A stretch of 64,000 bases of DNA from the NCBI RefSeq assembly GCF_028622115.1, contig NZ_CP097263.1, positions 6,014,001 to 6,078,000 of the forward strand, read 5' to 3'. The notes under the pieces are model-generated. The model was given only the letters and a program-made list of their open reading frames with translations. It had not been told where the DNA came from and searched no databases. This DNA is from Kutzneria chonburiensis. Its GTDB lineage: Bacteria > Actinomycetota > Actinomycetes > Mycobacteriales > Pseudonocardiaceae. The stretch's first letter is position 1. The number at the start of each line of letters is the position of its first letter. Below are positions 63,627 to 64,000 of the stretch, in pieces. Made by a program: the position numbers and the translations under genes.

Positions 63627-64000
63627 TCAGTGACGGGATCTGGTGGCGCGGGCGGCCTTCCGGGCCCGGTCGGCCGCTTCGGCCGCGCGCCGGGCGGCGG
63701 CCTTGGCCCGACGGACTGCGCCGGATCCCTTGGGCTCCAACGCGTTCAGGCTCGCTTCCAGGGCCGTGAGCAGATCACCGGAGCCGTTGGGCTGCATCGG
63801 CACCTCGGGCCGGATCACCTCGCTGCCGGCGGCCTTGGCCTCGATCAGCTCGTCCAGGGCCTCGCGATAGGCATCGCGGTATTCGCCGGGATCGAAGTCC
63901 CCGGCCAGACAGTCGATCAACTCGGTGGCCGCCTTCAGCTCGGGCAGCCGGACGTCGACATCCTCGTCCAGGAAAGGGAAGTCGGGCGTACGGACCTCGG
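63627..64000 (-). CDS. ku: C-terminal part of the Ku DNA end-binding protein (5' end outside window)
   Basis: About 124 codons remain, running to the right edge with no start; the sequence reads VRTPDFPFLDEDVDV, then ELKAATELIDCLAGDFDPGEYRDAYREALDELIEAKAAGSEV, which matches the end of bacterial Ku. Ku bridges DNA ends in non-homologous end joining with LigD. The Ala/Arg/Lys-rich tail (VRRAKAAARRAAEAADRARKAARATR) is a basic DNA-binding extension common in actinobacterial Ku. A ligase D gene would be expected beyond the window. Confidence 0.88.
   Translation of the reverse strand, partial: EVRTPDFPFLDEDVDVRLPELKAATELIDCLAGDFDPGEYRDAYREALDELIEAKAAGSEVIRPEVPMQPNGSGDLLTALEASLNALEPKGSGAVRRAKAAARRAAEAADRARKAARATRSRH

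Noticed and set aside
1-64000. CRISPR arrays, tRNA/rRNA genes, integrases, IS elements
   Set aside because: I read both strands for direct repeats with regular spacers, tRNA-like cloverleafs and transposase motifs and saw none that hold up. Short tRNAs could be missed by eye.

Overview
The window is GC-rich (roughly 70%) actinobacterial DNA. GTG and TTG starts, strong third-position GC, GlgE-type glycogen metabolism, a DUF6230/DUF6114 pair, an SCO6745-like protein, an IdeR/DmdR-type iron box and a Ku gene all fit a filamentous actinomycete. The dispersed intergenic hairpins look like those of Pseudonocardiaceae (Amycolatopsis/Kutzneria-like); that family placement is inference. No rRNA, tRNA, CRISPR, integrase or IS element was seen.

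Layout. (1) 1-10.9 kb: the end of a TPR protein, a small secreted protein, then a compact polyketide locus: a thioester-reductase-like SDR, a single-module fully reducing type I PKS (KS-AT-DH-ER-KR-ACP, no thioesterase) and a divergent two-gene ABC exporter. (2) 11-22.3 kb: glycogen/alpha-glucan metabolism, with glgP on the minus strand and a glgE-treS-mak-glgB operon on the plus strand. The glgB N-terminus is displaced by an apparent one-base frameshift. A secreted beta-propeller-like protein sits between them. (3) 22.3-30.5 kb: a secreted Asn/Gly/Met-repeat protein, a PRPP synthetase paralogue, a NarL-type two-component system, a hydrolase, a lipoprotein zinc metallopeptidase, a VOC protein and a CopD-like membrane protein with an iron box at its start. 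(4) 30.6-38.7 kb: the most notable region. A 1476-residue secreted polymorphic toxin (ALF-type N-terminus, alanine-rich coiled coil, HINT domain, C-terminal deaminase-like toxin domain) is followed on the same strand by five paralogous small acidic proteins, one of them frameshifted. The array is interrupted by a GNAT acetyltransferase and an AraC-type regulator. I read the five as an array of immunity proteins of a family I do not recognise.

(5) 38.9-55 kb: DUF6114/DUF6230 pair, a second metallopeptidase beside a second NarL-type two-component system, a membrane protein with LGFP- and FnIII-like parts, a YbbN-like protein without CxxC cysteines, an MFS transporter, a SnoaL-like protein, an SCO6745-like protein and a thiamine-binding protein, a MarR regulator, two tandem secreted proteins with the same C-terminal tail, a DUF3817 protein, an ABC-2 exporter and a DUF2786 protein. 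(6) 55-63.6 kb: a mannoside-utilisation locus: secreted GH92 alpha-mannosidase, divergent LacI regulator with two palindromic operators, mannose-6-phosphate isomerase and a sugar ABC importer. The window ends in the 3' part of a Ku gene.

How the parts work together. GlgE, TreS, Mak and GlgB form the trehalose-maltose-maltose-1-phosphate-glucan route, and GlgP can degrade the product. The GH92 enzyme, the importer and ManA would release mannose outside, import it and feed it to fructose-6-phosphate. The toxin and its putative immunity array fit interbacterial antagonism. The PKS, reductase and exporter suggest a small lipid-like or polyketide product released reductively and exported; the product cannot be told from sequence.
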